Shown here in pieces: positions 11,880 through 24,700 of a stretch of DNA of 64,000 nucleotides (the first letter of the stretch is position 1; every line of letters begins with the position of its first letter). The stretch covers positions 51,537,644 through 51,601,643 of the forward strand of contig OX104113.1 in the NCBI GenBank assembly GCA_944474755.1, given 5' to 3'. The notes under the pieces were generated by a model, which saw only the letters and a list, made by a program, of their open reading frames with translations, was not told the origin of the DNA and searched no databases. The position numbers were made by a program, and so were the translations under genes. The DNA comes from Limnoperna fortunei (taxonomy: Eukaryota > Mollusca > Bivalvia > Mytilida > Modiolidae).

Positions 11880-12100
11880 TCGCTGTTACAAATTAATGCA
11901 ATATTTTTTTATTATTTACAATTTATTTCTTCGTTTTCCATCGAGGGTTTTGTATATTATTAAAGTATCTATACGTTTTTTATTTTATCGGAACAATGAC
12001 ATTTTAACAAAATATTGTATATTCATTTAAAATAACAATTTGAAATATGCTTGAAACAATGATCTCTGATTCAATCAAATAGTTGATTGTTAGGTGCATA
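11880..12100 (+). repeat. Diverged dispersed repeat, copy 3 (partial)
   Basis: It resembles 9356-9590 in order: TTATTTCTTCGTTTT, TCGAGGGTTTTGTATATTAT, TATACGTTTTTTATTT, GATTCAATCAAATAGTTGATTG. Confidence 0.45.
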
Positions 12101-12536
12101 CCAAATGTAAAGATCAATAAACACTGAACCTATGATAAGTTTTATTTTTTACTAATCCAACCAATACGTCATTATAATACCTCATAAATTATCACAAAAT
12201 ATAAACTTGTCACATTATCACGAGCTATTAAGATTATATTTTAAACATCGGCCTTTACACAAGTCCTGTTTTTATCCCAAGCCATAATTATCTCCCATGA
12301 ATGTGGTGGCGCTTTGGTGGAAGCGGGTAATTTACAAACTGCAAACGGTAAACAAAACATACAACTGAGATCTTAATAGAACAATAGTCGCCAACACTAA
12401 TTTGCTTAAATTTCATTTTATAACAATAATATGTAAACATTTTTTCATATTAGCTTGTTAGAAGTGCGTCGTAATGTCTTCAATCTCTAAACTAAACACT
12501 AAAACAGACCATGATCTCTTGATTTGAATAATTTTT

Positions 12537-12644
12537 GGGTTCCGTTTCAAAAAGCGATCGCTAATAAACGTGCTCGTTATCCCATACAATTTAAATGGGA
12601 TAACGTGCACGTTAATCTAACGATCGCTTTATGAAACGGCACCC
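12537..12644. mobile_element. Small foldback MITE
   Basis: The terminal inverted repeats read GGGTTCCGTTTCAAAAAGCGATCG at the left and, reversed, GGGTGCCGTTTCATAAAGCGATCG at the right. An inner pair ACGTGC..CGTTATCCCAT is mirrored around a 9-nt loop. The element is about 108 bp, non-coding, with no clear target duplication. Confidence 0.75.
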
Positions 12645-13961
12645 TGGTATGGACTCTGAGGCCATATAAAAATTATTAATTGTTGGTTTACCTTAACAAT
12701 AACATGGCCAGATTTTTGTAGACCCGGCAGCTGGGACTAGTATAACTAACGGGATTGGACACTCGCTAAGTCTCCAGCTAAGGAAGTACGATTTCTTTGT
12801 CGCGACGAGACCAGAATGAGATTAAGCGACGCAGAAGTGACATAGACGAATGTAATACGATACCAACATTTTAGTTAAATTTGTTGCCAACTTTCTGTGA
12901 CAGTAAATATGTTGTAATTTTGTAGAATTTTGTGTGTCTTATTTACCTAATTGTATTACCATGACCATGTTTTATCAATTAAAAAAATGTTAAAATCAGC
13001 GAAAATCGTGGGCCACATTTTGGTATATCATTTTGGCGAACTTTATATTTTATGACCATATATTATCATAATGCAGTATTACACATTTAAAAGGTATAGA
13101 CCAACCAATTAAGTTTTTTTTTTTTCGTGTTGCAGCATATAGTTTTTTTTGTTGTGATTCCCTGTATATTTCGGATTAGGTAGCATGAAATATTTGCAGG
13201 TTTTTGGAAAGTCGACGCAGATTTTTAAACGGTCCCCTTGAATACAACCAATGTACTTCTGTATTATGAAAGCAGTATTCATTTCTCTTTCATATTCTGA
13301 AAGATAAATGTTTTAAGATTGTAAACAGATAGGTCATAATTGAGGACTTGAAAAATCACTTTATGTTTTACAAAAACTTAATTACAGTTCATGATTGTCC
13401 ATTATTAAAAAAACATCTCTATTCATTTTGTGTTATGCTTGTGATTGGTAATAAGCATAATAGAAAAACTGGTACTTGGACTTGTCGGCCATACTTTTTT
13501 TCGTCCATAGTAAATCTCGTCCACAGTAGACATCGGCCCCTGACATTTCGTCCATTCCATTTCGGCCATACTATTTATGTTAGTATATTGTTGATTTATT
13601 CAGTATGTACAGGAATTAAAATGAAGTTATCTTTTAATATTTCAAAGATGATTCGTTTTTGTGTGGTAAAATAGTCAAAGTAAATGCCGTTTCTGATGAT
13701 AATAATCAGTTTAATCCCGGAGATTAATAATGTATTTTACAAGACATGTTTATATATTGGGTTTATATATGGTCTTTTTATTGATTTATGTAATTGAAAA
13801 GGTTATTTCTACCAATTTGAATATTGAATATAACAAATACCAAATAAGGCTTTATCAGGGGCTGCTCTGGCTTCTAAAAAGCTGGCGCCAAAAAAATCGC
13901 CAACTGCAATTTTCCGTCGCCAGTTTTGTAAAAGTGTCGCCATATAAGAAATCGCTAGATC

Positions 13962-14069
13962 ACTATATTACTTGGCGAAATTGTTTAACATGTGTGACAT
14001 ATTCTTTAATGTCGGACGACATTAAAGAATATGTCACACATGTTAAACAATTTCGCCAAGTAATATAGT
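13962..14069. repeat. Perfect palindrome, 53-bp arms with 2-nt spacer
   Basis: Arms 13962-14014 and 14017-14069 are exact reverse complements (checked base by base), separated by GA. The right arm runs straight into TTATATATTGTGCCGAATG and AAAATAAAGCTTT(CTTAT)n, which looks like a retroelement 3' tail. Confidence 0.95.
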
Positions 14070-14089
14070 TATATATTGTGCCGAATGAA

Positions 14090-14128
14090 AATAAAGCTTT
14101 CTTATCTTATCTTATCTTATCTTATCTT
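14090..14128 (+). repeat. Retroelement-like 3' tail with (CTTAT)n
   Basis: AATAAAGCTTT is followed by about five and a half CTTAT repeats (14101-14128). An AATAAA near a short tandem tail is typical of some non-LTR 3' ends. Confidence 0.55.
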
Positions 14129-14841
14129 ACGAAATCCAAGTTTGCCGGAATCTAAATTCAATTTTTCAAAAGTTTGTTCTCGAGCAGCCCGTACACTAAT
14201 TGTATTGTAATCATGAAAAGATGTGTGAGTGATTTCTTGTTGGCAGAAAACCAAAATTTTTGCAGTAATTTATTAGAAACATATTCCCGTGAATGAACAT
14301 AAAACCGGATAACTGAAAATAGAACTACGCATGTGCAAGTTTTCTAATTACGAAACTAAGACGGACATCCGGTCCGGAAATCACTCAACAACGATGTCAG
14401 TTTTCATACCTGTATTTTATAAAAAAAAATATTACTACAAAAATATGTTTGTTTTGTTATTTTTATAAATTAATTAACAGCATCAATTGTTTTATTACAC
14501 GTTTACTCAAATGTGGTGCAGGTAAAGCTGCTTTTAATCGGACAACTTTGTTGATTCATTTATTGCCGATTTCCGTTTAATAACTCCAAATCACGTGCTC
14601 CAAATAACACACATGTCACTGGATACTACACAATACACGTGTATTTACGACCATAGAAGCCGACAAAGGATCTTTAATGATGCAATCGCCGATTACCGAT
14701 AAATTTAAAACGTGCATGCTTCGTTTAAGACTATAAAACCTTGGCGCCAAAAAAATCGCCAGACGCAATATTTTGTCGCCAAATGAAAAAAAAAATCGCA
14801 ATTGGCGACATTGGCGAAGCCCAGCGCGACCCCTGCTTTAT

Positions 14842-16050
14842 TATTTTATTTCAGAAATAAGCAGTAACAAATAAGATTATCACAGAGCATCATACACATT
14901 AAACCGCTCTAACGTCATGCAATCATAAATTAAATATATTTATTTTAGACATAGTACTATAATTATTTAGTAAACACCTTCTCATACAAAACCTTTCATT
15001 TAAATATTCAATTGAATACATGTAAAGGGAAAGTTGTCAAAAGTTGACCAGAATGGTGGTCCGTTGGTGTATTGCATACACGAAAATTTCAACTTTGGAC
15101 TTAATTTGTAAAAACATGCAATACTCCCGTTAAAAATTGGTTAATAGATTCCTCTAGGAAATTTTATAGCGAATTCATTGAAATATAACTCAATTGTATT
15201 TAGAAATGGAGTTGGTAACTATCACTTAAAAAAAAAGAGTTTAACAGGGCTTTTATCGAACCATCTGATTGTATTTTTCTTAAAAGAATAGTTTGTCCAG
15301 ACGAAATCATTAAATATATAAAAAATTTGAAATATTCCTTATAATTTAATTTTAACTATAAATCTTATCAATTTTTGTGGTAAAAACGTCGATGATGTCA
15401 TGGAACTATTTGAATTTTAAAGGCGTTAGAATAGGTCATAGGTCACGCAAGTTATTTCTTATAATATGGGTTGCCCGATGTGACCAATCAGATTTCAGCT
15501 TACAAAGCAAATTAAATTATTTGAAGTTAAAATCATCGGAACTGGCAGGTTTTGAGAGGCCCCGGTCAGGTTAGGGGAAACCAACAATCTTTTTGTTTTG
15601 GCCTGACCGGTAGCTGGTCAAATCGCACCACGGGAAAATCGCCCCCTGTAAAAACGGCCAATCAAAAGCCAAATCTCCCCCATCAAAAACGACCTGGTCT
15701 TCAGCAAAAGCGTTATAGTATATATACACAGGTACTTGTGGAAGGGACCCCCTTGGTGCCCCAATATGCCCCACCCCCCTTTCTTGCAAATTATATTATT
15801 TTGTATTTCCTACTTATGATATACCAGGCCATAATTAAAAATATGTTTGTTTGCACTAACGCGAGCGACCGGGAAAAAACCCGCCGACCCGGAAGTTTTT
15901 TATTAGCCCAAAAAACGAAAGTTTTTTTCTGGAATTTTCCCGTTGTCGTTTCCGTCATTGTTCCATCTTTACAATTATCACATATTTCCGGTTAGTATGT
16001 ATTAGTTTGAAACTCGTATTCAGGAAAACATCGACACATTTTCATATACC
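14842..16050. other. AT-rich intergenic sequence without a gene
   Basis: Open frames at 15377-15995 lack codon structure, start context or recognisable domains. GGCCTGACCGG-type motifs near 15555-15615 suggest old repeat remains. Nothing else can be assigned. Confidence 0.4.
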
Positions 16051-16057
16051 GGTATGA

Positions 16058-16143
16058 TGCAAAAAAAAGTTTACCTACCTACCTACCCAACCTGAAAACA
16101 ATGGGTAGGGTAAGTCCAAACTGAAATATTTTTAAGTGTGGCC
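16058..16143. repeat. ACCT-repeat element, copy 1
   Basis: TTTACCTACCTACCTACCCAACCTGAAAA, then AATGGGTAGGG, then TTTTTAAGTGTGGCC. The same layout occurs at 46905-47010. Confidence 0.55.
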
Positions 16144-16281
16144 CCAGTCGTAACAGTATTTCAATGAATATATGGGTTACTAACAAAAAGCGAGCTTCCT
16201 GAAGGGAAGCAAGGCGAATGTAGGTCACTTCCGAAATTCAAACTTTGTTTACATCGAGTTGAAAGAACGGAAGCAGGTACA

Positions 16282-17094
16282 CAGTGTTCAATCTAGAATT
16301 GGGCCTAAGGGGGTCATGATGGCCCTAATAACTTACCATAGGGGGCCAGAATTTATAGCTAGGGGTCAATAAAACCAATATAGAGACATGAAAACTGACA
16401 AAAAGTGAAGGCTTATGATTCAGTGTGCTAAAACAAAATCCCTACCGGTTGCTGTAATTTTAGAACATCCACTTTAACGATTGTTAAGGTGCCTCGTTAA
16501 AGTGGACGTTCTAAAATTACAGCAACCGGTAGTGGAGGGATTTCTTTTATTAGTTTTTATGCAGATGGAACATGTCATGTGTTGTTTATCTTTATCAAAA
16601 TGAAGCCAATCTTTATATTAAATATCAGATAACCATCCATCCTGAAATTTTCGTGTGACACTGATATGATTCGATGTTGACTGAGACTGAGCTTGATGCA
16701 GTCTGCGGCGCAGATTGTTCTGTTTCAGCTTCTTTGTTCGCATTCTCTGTCGGCGCGGTACCCGCTTCATTTTGATATTTTCATCCGTTTTTGCACGTTT
16801 ATGTCCAATGAGAGTAAAATATGAAGAAATACAATTCATCTTGAAGAAGCATGAACAACACGTTGCGTAATTAAACAAATCGATAATATATTGTCTACGT
16901 GATTTAGACGCTTGCTAAATTGTAATTGTACATGATAAAAAGCGTATATTTTAAAGGGACTTTCTCAAAGTCGACTATGGGTGAATTTCTCAAAGCAATG
17001 TAAATTACGTCACGCCAGTAATGACCCAGGAGGTTTTTTAAGCGCGTCAATTCAACAAAAAATGCGGGAATGACGCGCTCTAGATTGAACACTG
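16282..17094 (-). mobile_element. hAT-like DNA element with 6-bp target duplication and transposase N-terminal remnant
   Basis: The left end CAGTGTTCAATCTAGA (16282) is mirrored by TCTAGATTGAACACTG ending at 17094. GGTACA flanks both sides (16276-16281, 17095-17100). On the minus strand an open stretch (16618-16878) includes ISSYFTLIGHKRAKTDENIK, which resembles the first residues of hAT-family transposases; the catalytic part is absent. A second copy lies at 23623-23995 in opposite orientation. Confidence 0.7.
16437..16543. repeat. Hairpin, about 44-bp arms
   Basis: ACCGGTTGCTGTAATTTTAGAAC and CCACTTTAACGA are mirrored by TCGTTAAAGTGG and GTTCTAAAATTACAGCAACCGGT around a 13-nt loop. There is one mismatch and a small insertion near the outer end. 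It is nested in the hAT-like element. Confidence 0.85.
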
Positions 17095-17099
17095 GGTAC

Positions 17100-17348
17100 A
17101 GGGGTACCACCTGTGAAAATCAATTTCTTCGGAATGGTAATGGAGCCTTCATAGAAAGTAGAAAATTTCAAATGAAAATTCCGCGAAAATTTTCAAGATT
17201 CTCTGCTTTTTACATGATGTAAATTGTGTCGCACCTTAAATCGATCGATAACCTAAGTATTGTCACCTGTCATCATTTAATCAAGCAGGTGCTTTCATAC
17301 TTAAATAATTACGAAAACTTCTTTATTGTATTATTTTAAAATCAACAG
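17100..17348 (+). other. Candidate 5' non-coding exon of KNL1
   Basis: The coding start lies in an exon with an acceptor at 18110, so at least one upstream non-coding exon must exist. A good donor, CAACAG followed by GTAAGC, sits at 17349. It lies just downstream of a transposon that ends at 17094. I see no diagnostic promoter motif, so the exon start is arbitrary and the assignment is tentative. Confidence 0.25.
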
Positions 17349-18110
17349 GTAAGCACATGCTTTACAGAGTTTTTAACTGTGACTTTGTATAGCTTGCTAT
17401 CAATTTAGGGACAAAGTTTATGTTGTCATATGTACCACCAAGAAGATTGAAATTCTATCGTGGCCGACCCTTTGGGCGACATGCCCTTGTAGACTGAACT
17501 CCCTCTATGCATCCACAGTGGTAAGATTTCTTGAGCAGATGTCTTATCAACCATCACGGTGGTTAATGGTGGAAAGTGTTAACTTCCATAAAAAAACATT
17601 GTTCCCTCTTTACCACTTATACTTAAAATAACTATGACTGTTACATCATATTTTATTAAAAATCTGTGTTTTCTTCTATAGATCTTAGTGGACAACAATT
17701 CGTATTGGGTGGACTAATTGAATTGTAATAAATGTGTTGCTTTTGAAACACGGGCCATCCACCTGTCAATTAATTCAATCTCATCAGGCCTTCAAAGAGA
17801 CAGACAATTTACTTTGTGCATGTCTGATTATTGTTGAATTTCCCAATGGAGGCATTAGAGATCATTAACACAGTTGTTTGCAATATATTTTGACCTGGTT
17901 ATTGTGCACCCATATTTAATTTTTGTTTCACACAATGCAACCATTGAAAATAAGTATTTTCTCACACAAAGTTAATGATAAGCATAGACTACTGTGTGAG
18001 TCATACATGTAGATTACCCTTTAAAGCAAGGTAACACCACTTCACAATCGGCTAATTGAGATACTGTCGATATGTACGTTACAACTAGTATATTTTTTCT
18101 TCTATTTTAG

Positions 18111-18700
18111 GACATGCTGTTTATTGCTGTGTAAAACAGAATGGACACAGAATTGTTTGAACAAAGGTTTATAAGGAGAAAGTCTGGAGGCAGAAGATCT
18201 TCATCAGTAAGTGTTTACATGTGTGTTCATATATTTAAAAGATTCAATAGTAAGGGAATACTATATTATTCCCTTGTACAGATGGTTAAATTTTGATGCA
18301 CTTGCACTGTACTGTGTCATGACCTGCATCTTAGATATGGCCATAATGGGATAAAATAAATCATACAAGTTACATTCAATGTAAACATGTATGGCAATCT
18401 TCACAAAAAACTTTTAAACCCAAGCCAGTTCTTAGAAAAGTTAAAAATGAGCTACAAAATATCCAAAATGTTGAGATTTCTTTATAACTGGGTAATTCAA
18501 TTTTAATGTTACAATCACACTGCACTCAGAAAATTCACTGTGCATGCACTATTTTGTTAACGTTACAAGCAATAAATAAAGACAATATTAATTTATTTTA
18601 CTATAAAATATAGCTTGAAGTGCTGTTAACATTAACTTGTTTGCCTTTTTAGATTTTGAAGACGAAAACACCACTAGCTGATCTTGATCCAAATCAGCCT
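18111..18700 (+). CDS. KNL1: KNL1 first two coding exons with split SILK PP1-docking motif
   Basis: An acceptor ending TTCTATTTTAG precedes 18111, giving 30 nt of 5' UTR before the ATG at 18141. The first coding exon ends at 18206 before GTAAGT. The second runs 18653-18700 and ends before GTATGT. Together they encode residues 1-38. The serine run RRSSS at the end of the first exon joins ILKTKTPLADL at the start of the second, so the SILK motif (residues 22-25) is assembled across a phase-0 intron. SILK is one of the two PP1-binding motifs of animal KNL1. The basic RRKSGGRR stretch just upstream also fits KNL1 N-termini, which have a basic patch implicated in microtubule binding. Confidence 0.88.
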
Positions 18701-21700
18701 GTATGTATTAATGATTTGTTGGTATACATTTTATAATTTTAGTATTCTTCTGAAATACTAAAAGAAAAAAATCCTGTGTAAAAAAAACAATTTAAAATGG
18801 ATTGTCTGCAGTTAATATTTAGTTATGCACACTTGTTTTCCCATGTTTAAAAAATATAGATAAAAAAAACAGATTTTTTCTTACAAATAATTCAAAAATT
18901 TGTTTGTGTGTTTGTTTGATGGTGTTTAATGCCACTTTCAGCAATTTTTAGCTATATCATGGTGTCCAGTTTTTTTATTGGGGGAGGAAGCCGGAGTACA
19001 CTGAGAAAACCCCTGATCTGTGGTAGGAAAACTGGAAATCCTTGTCAATTAAGATTGGAGTCAAGTACACTATGCCAGCAGTGAGAATTGAACCAGCAAT
19101 CTCAGTGTTGACAGACCACAGGATCAATAATAGACAAACTACCTTAACCACTCTGCCAGCGAGACCCCTTTGCAGTTTGTAAATGCCACACTGTTGAGGA
19201 CAGTTTACAGTTACATATACACTTGTCAGCCTGTGTAATCTAACCAAGAAACAGTGGTTAGGTTTACAGCAATTTTTTTCTAAGAGATAATGCAACTAAC
19301 TGTGGACAGTTAATTCAAGGCGCTCACAGTATGAAAACCTTACCCCTCATGTTTTTTAAATGTTAAATGGACATGAAACTACACACAACACATACAGTAT
19401 TATTTTTATTATTAATGTATGAATGTATTACTGTCAAATAATTTACTTTTTTTTTTTTAGTCAGTTTTTTTGGACTGAAATTGTATTCTTCATATTTCTG
19501 TAATTTGAGGCAATTTTTCACATGACATTAACATAATATAAACAAATCACTTAATTTCATGAAATAGATCACTGCAGCAATAATTCCAAGAAAAAAGGCC
19601 AGAATATCAGCCTCTAGAAGAGTAAGCTTTGCTGAAACTTATCAAGTGAAGTGAGTACTTGAAATAAATGGTTCTATACCAAATAACAAACCTTCTATTT
19701 ATACATTACTGAATTATACACTTGGTTGGACAAATGATGGTCCTGTATTAAGTCAGCAGCTATGAAGGGATTTGTTTTCTCGCTAAATATAAATGATTGA
19801 GCAAATTGCATTTTCAGCCCCTCATTGTCAATTGTTCCTTGCGATGTGGATGTTATTTTGCTGCCATTTAAATCCAAACAACAAGTCAAATCTTTCTTTG
19901 GTGTTGTCATTCAGTTTAAAAAAAATGTAGAAATCTGGCATTTTCACTGTACAGATGATTCTCAATTGATTTAACTTGATAAAAAAAAACAAAAATCATT
20001 AATAAAATATCAGTTAAAGTATATTACAATTTGAATTAATGTCAGGCTCACATAAATATAATGTACTTCCTCTATTCTGACAACCTCAGAATTTTTATTT
20101 AGCAAAAACTAATTAAGACATTAAACTTTTTGGCAGGGTGTGAAATTAACGAACACTCAGACACATTTGCTTTTATTTTAAAGTTTTGCAGCTTAAAAAT
20201 GTGATTGCTAGCAAAACTGTCATGAGTATCGTTTTTGGTAAAATAGTTTAATTATGATCCATGTCAGGAATGGATAAAACAACTTTTTACTTTTCCATTT
20301 TACTGAGCATTTGATTTTAATCTTAACATAAAAATTAAAAGTGTAAAGTATTATGGTAAAAATTAACTTATAAGAAATATTTCAGATTTCTAAATTTGAA
20401 TAAAATATTCATTAAGTGAATGATAATGTTTCAAACTTTGATCCCAAAATTTTACAAGACAGTTATTTAAACACATGTCATGTCCTTTTGTTAAATACAT
20501 TCTGTAATTAGGCCCCGGCCACTTAGTGGCAGACACCCTATAGTGATAAGTCTGTTAGTCCGTCCGTAATTAATCTTTTCTGGGCTATAACTTTTTTACT
20601 TTTGATGTTGGCTTTCAATATTTGTTATGTGGGTAGATAATATCAAGATGTGTTGCATACCATGGTTGATAACCTTTGACCTCAAGGTCAGCTGGGCCCA
20701 CAAAGATGGATATTATCCAACTAATATTTAGTTTTGGTTGACATGTGTATTGTGTTAATTAACATGTACACGACAATATGAAGTGTTCAGTGAGACTTGA
20801 TTTAGTGCTTTAATTTAAGTGTAAGTTGATGGGTGTTTTCTTAATGTTTTTTATGATTGTTTTATTATAAATGGTCTCAATAAATTGTATAAATTTAATT
20901 ATACTATTTAATTATTTATTGTTCATTAGTTGGAAAGGATTTCTAAGAACGAATTAATATTTCACCTTTCCACACTACAAGTACAAACAACTTCAAAACA
21001 AATATTTTTTTGCGAAATGATTGCTAAATGGATTTTTGTTTCATAACATAAAGAATATGGTATCACAGCTCAAACCTGATAAAAAACTGGAATAACCTTT
21101 TCTGCATTGTTAGTTATTATTGTGATCTTAGAAGATATTTAATACTGCAAATTAATTTTCATAATGTTTCACTGTTGTAGGGAATTTCCAAGAGATTCCC
21201 CTAACAGATGGATGCCTGATCTTGAAGCAGAAGGTTTGTTATCATACTTGGTCACATTGAGACCTTGATTGCCAAGTGGTTAAGTTAGTTACTCATCTAC
21301 CATTGATCACATGTTCTATCAACGCTGAGGTTGTGGGTTCAAATGTTACTGATGGCAGGGTGTGCTGGACTCCAATTAAAAATGGATGCCATGATAAAGC
21401 TGAAAAATTGTAGAAAGTGGTTTTAAATACTTTTCAAACAAACAAACAGGGTCAATTTATCAATAGAGTTTAATGAGTTCTACCAGTACTTCTGTAAATG
21501 AAGATTAAAATCTTCTTGTGTAATTTGTTACTCCTGGTATGGCACAAGAACTTTAAAACTCGCTAAGCACAAATCCATATAAAAACACATACATACATAT
21601 ACATGTACAGTAGATGTACACAATATTGTACAATTTGATACTATTTAAATTTGTTTCTTGTGAATAAGATTTGCAAAAATGATAAGGAAATAGTCAGTTG

Positions 21701-24700
21701 TCTGAATTTAAAAAGTTTTATTTAGTTTTCATTTGGAAGAACTAATGGATAGACCAGAACAAACTAAAACAAAAAATGATTGGGATAAAAACACATTTGT
21801 ATTTTGTACTAAGACAGGTGGAAACATAAAGAAATTGAAAACTACAATCCTAATTCAGCCTAGAACACAATTCTTTTTAGTGTTTTTTCCAGTAGAAGAT
21901 ATAAATTTTGTAAAATTAACCTAAGAGTTTTCAAATTTGTTTTTAGTTCTCACAAAATGTGTTTGTTATTTTAATAACTTTCAACTATTTAACTTTGTCT
22001 AAATTTTTCAGATGATGCAAGTCCAGAACTTGAGAAGTAAGTATTCTTAAATTTTCATATTTGCATGTTATTGATACCTAGTGCTATAAAATGTGTACAC
22101 ATGTTTATATACGGGGATAAGATGCACAAATACATTAAAATGTGCAAAACATTTATTTATACCCCAACTGGAAAAGTGGGAGCATATATAGGGTGATGGG
22201 GATGTCCATCCAGTACACTTAGGGGGTCTCCTCCCTTATCTGCAACTTCACCTACCCAACTGAATTGAATTGAACAGAATCTGTCAGATAAGATTTTTGC
22301 AACCTGATATTTTACATTTTGAATGGAATTATATTGGGGTTTCTCCTAGCAAAACTTGTAATTTGCCGTTTTTTGACATAAGGCATCTGTTACATTTAAG
22401 GGGAACCCATCTCTTATCTTCACATTCCCTACATCACTCTATGGAATTTAAACTTTCATAGAATTTTTGTCACAGTGCTATTTTGCACCTAATATTTTAC
22501 ATTTTGATCTGAGTGCTTTTTGGGGCTTCTCATAGCAAAATATGGCTGTGAAGATAGATTTAATTTGAAGTGCTAAATAAAGAAAATGAGATTTGTATAA
22601 TGTGTTGTTTGCTGTTATCAGATGTTAACAAATTTAGATAGATTGTATATACCAGTCCATGTAAAACCTTAAGTTTACATCTGTAAAATACAAACAGAAA
22701 GTTTACTTCCAGCATTAAAAGATTTGAAAACACTGTTTATAATTTCCAATCTGCCTTTTATTGTTACATATTTTTTTTCTGCTTCAGCCTACCTGATGTT
22801 CCTCAGCATTCCAGTAGAAGTGAAATTCAGGGTAAAATCATTTGTAAATTGGTTCTTTGTATGTTTTGCAGTTTTCAGTAATACATGTACAACATGATGT
22901 CCCTACTTATTCGAGTGTGGTGACCCTTTTGTCTTGGTTCCTTGGTTCTTGTTATTGTTTCACTTTTCATCTCACAGGAAAATGGGCATAATGTTTGCAG
23001 GTGATTTTAAGATGATTATTTCGATTTATTTCTATTAAGAAATTTCGTTTGTGAATATTTTGGTCATTAAATCTTGCAAAATTAAAATAAGAAGTATTAT
23101 TACCCTCTTATTTTTCTGTATTTGATGTCCAGTGTATATTTATCAGTTGTGTTTCTAAATTGTTTCAGGATTGGAAAAGTTACTTACTGGGCCAATACAA
23201 AGTAGTCCATCAACTGGAGAAGATGTAAGTGTTATGAAAATTTGTCATGTAATTAAATTTTCATTTTAAATGATAATCATAAAATTATGTTGTGTATGGT
23301 TTTGAGACTTTACTTTTACAACTGTAAAGTTTCAACATAATTTGTTATCTGTAAAGTTGTGAAAAACCTGTTTAACTTCAAGTGGAAAGGAATTTTGTTT
23401 AGTTGATTGTATAAAGACAGAATTCTCTTGTGTCATACATGTATGTAGTATTCCCTCATTTATCCACACCAGTATCCAAAGCATGTAAATCCTCAACTAG
23501 TCAATTATTACTTAGAAGTAAACAAGGGGTGGGGATGTAGTAAAATTTGCAGAAAAGTTTTTGATTTAAAATTAACTTAGATAACTTGGCCAAGAATACC
23601 AGAAAAGGAAACGTACATTTATCAGTGTTCAATCTAGAGTGCGCCATTGCGCCATTCCCGCATTTTTTGTTGAATTGACACACTTAAAAAACCTCCTGGG
23701 TCATTACTGGCGCAACATAATTTTTAATTGCTTTCAGAAATTCCCCCATAGTCAACAGCTTTGAGAAAGTCCCTTTAAAATATACTGGAAATTTAACTAT
23801 TCTCGGTCCTAAGTACAATTTTTATCATGTACAATTACAATTTAAATCACGTAGACAATATATTATCGATTTTTTTTATTAACGTGTTGTTCATACTTCA
23901 AGATGAAGCGTATTTCTTCATATTTTACTCCCATTGGAGATAAACGTGCAGTTGTCATGTCTCTATATTGGTTTTATTGACCCCTAGCTATGGCAAATAT
24001 GTGGATGTTGCTGATATTCCTTGTTTCTTTCATCTTTAAGGTGTTTTTTTACACCCCCCCCCCCCCCCCCCCACACCCACACACAAACTTCTTTGGGGGT
24101 ATATAGATATAGGAATCACCCTGTCTGTCCATCCATCTGTCTGTCTGTCCGTCTGTCCACATTCCTTGTAAGCGCAACACCTCCTTAACCACTTGATGAA
24201 ATTTAATGAAACTTAGCATAAAGGAAGTACATTATATGTAAATGTGCATGAAGGATTTTTATTGACTTAGGATATCATTAAAGGGAGATAATTGGACTTG
24301 AAAGCGAAACAGGGGGTATCCCTTCATGAGCATGCTCACAGTCGCACTTGTTTATAGGTAATTCTAATAAAGCAATGCAAAATAAAAAATATATAGAAAA
24401 GCAACATAGATATAAAACATTATAAAGACCGTCTCACAGTACTGGGCTAAGTGGGCAACAAAATTGCTATTCTGGGACCTGAAGTCACCACAAGGCACCT
24501 CAAAAGCGAAGTGAAAGTCTCCCTGTTATTTTTAGACAATCGCCCTCATGTACCCCAGATGGACCACAAAAGATATATATAGCTAATTGTATATCTGTAA
24601 AACTAATTCGCCAGACTGCCACTTTTATCAGTAAATATGTAATTCCAATAAAAAATGAAAAAAAACTTGCATATTAATCATTATTTCAAATGTTCAATGT

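Larger units (their letters stand above)
13856..14835. mobile_element. Non-autonomous hAT-like DNA element, 6-bp target duplication
   Basis: The ends are CAGGGGCTGCTCTGGCTTC and, reversed at the right, CAGGGGTCGCGCTGGGCTTC. The element is flanked by CTTTAT on both sides (13850-13855 and 14836-14841). Sub-terminal TGGCGCCAAAAAAATCGCCA occurs near both ends as a direct copy. No transposase is visible. The interior holds a perfect palindrome and a LINE-like 3' tail. Confidence 0.7.

Noticed and set aside
13348..14068. Two open frames of 108 and 112 codons
   Set aside because: They have no domain, and the second runs through the palindrome of a transposon.
15552..15995. 147-codon open frame
   Set aside because: Low-quality composition with repeat wording (GGCCTGACCGG), no homologous motif recognised and no splice context.
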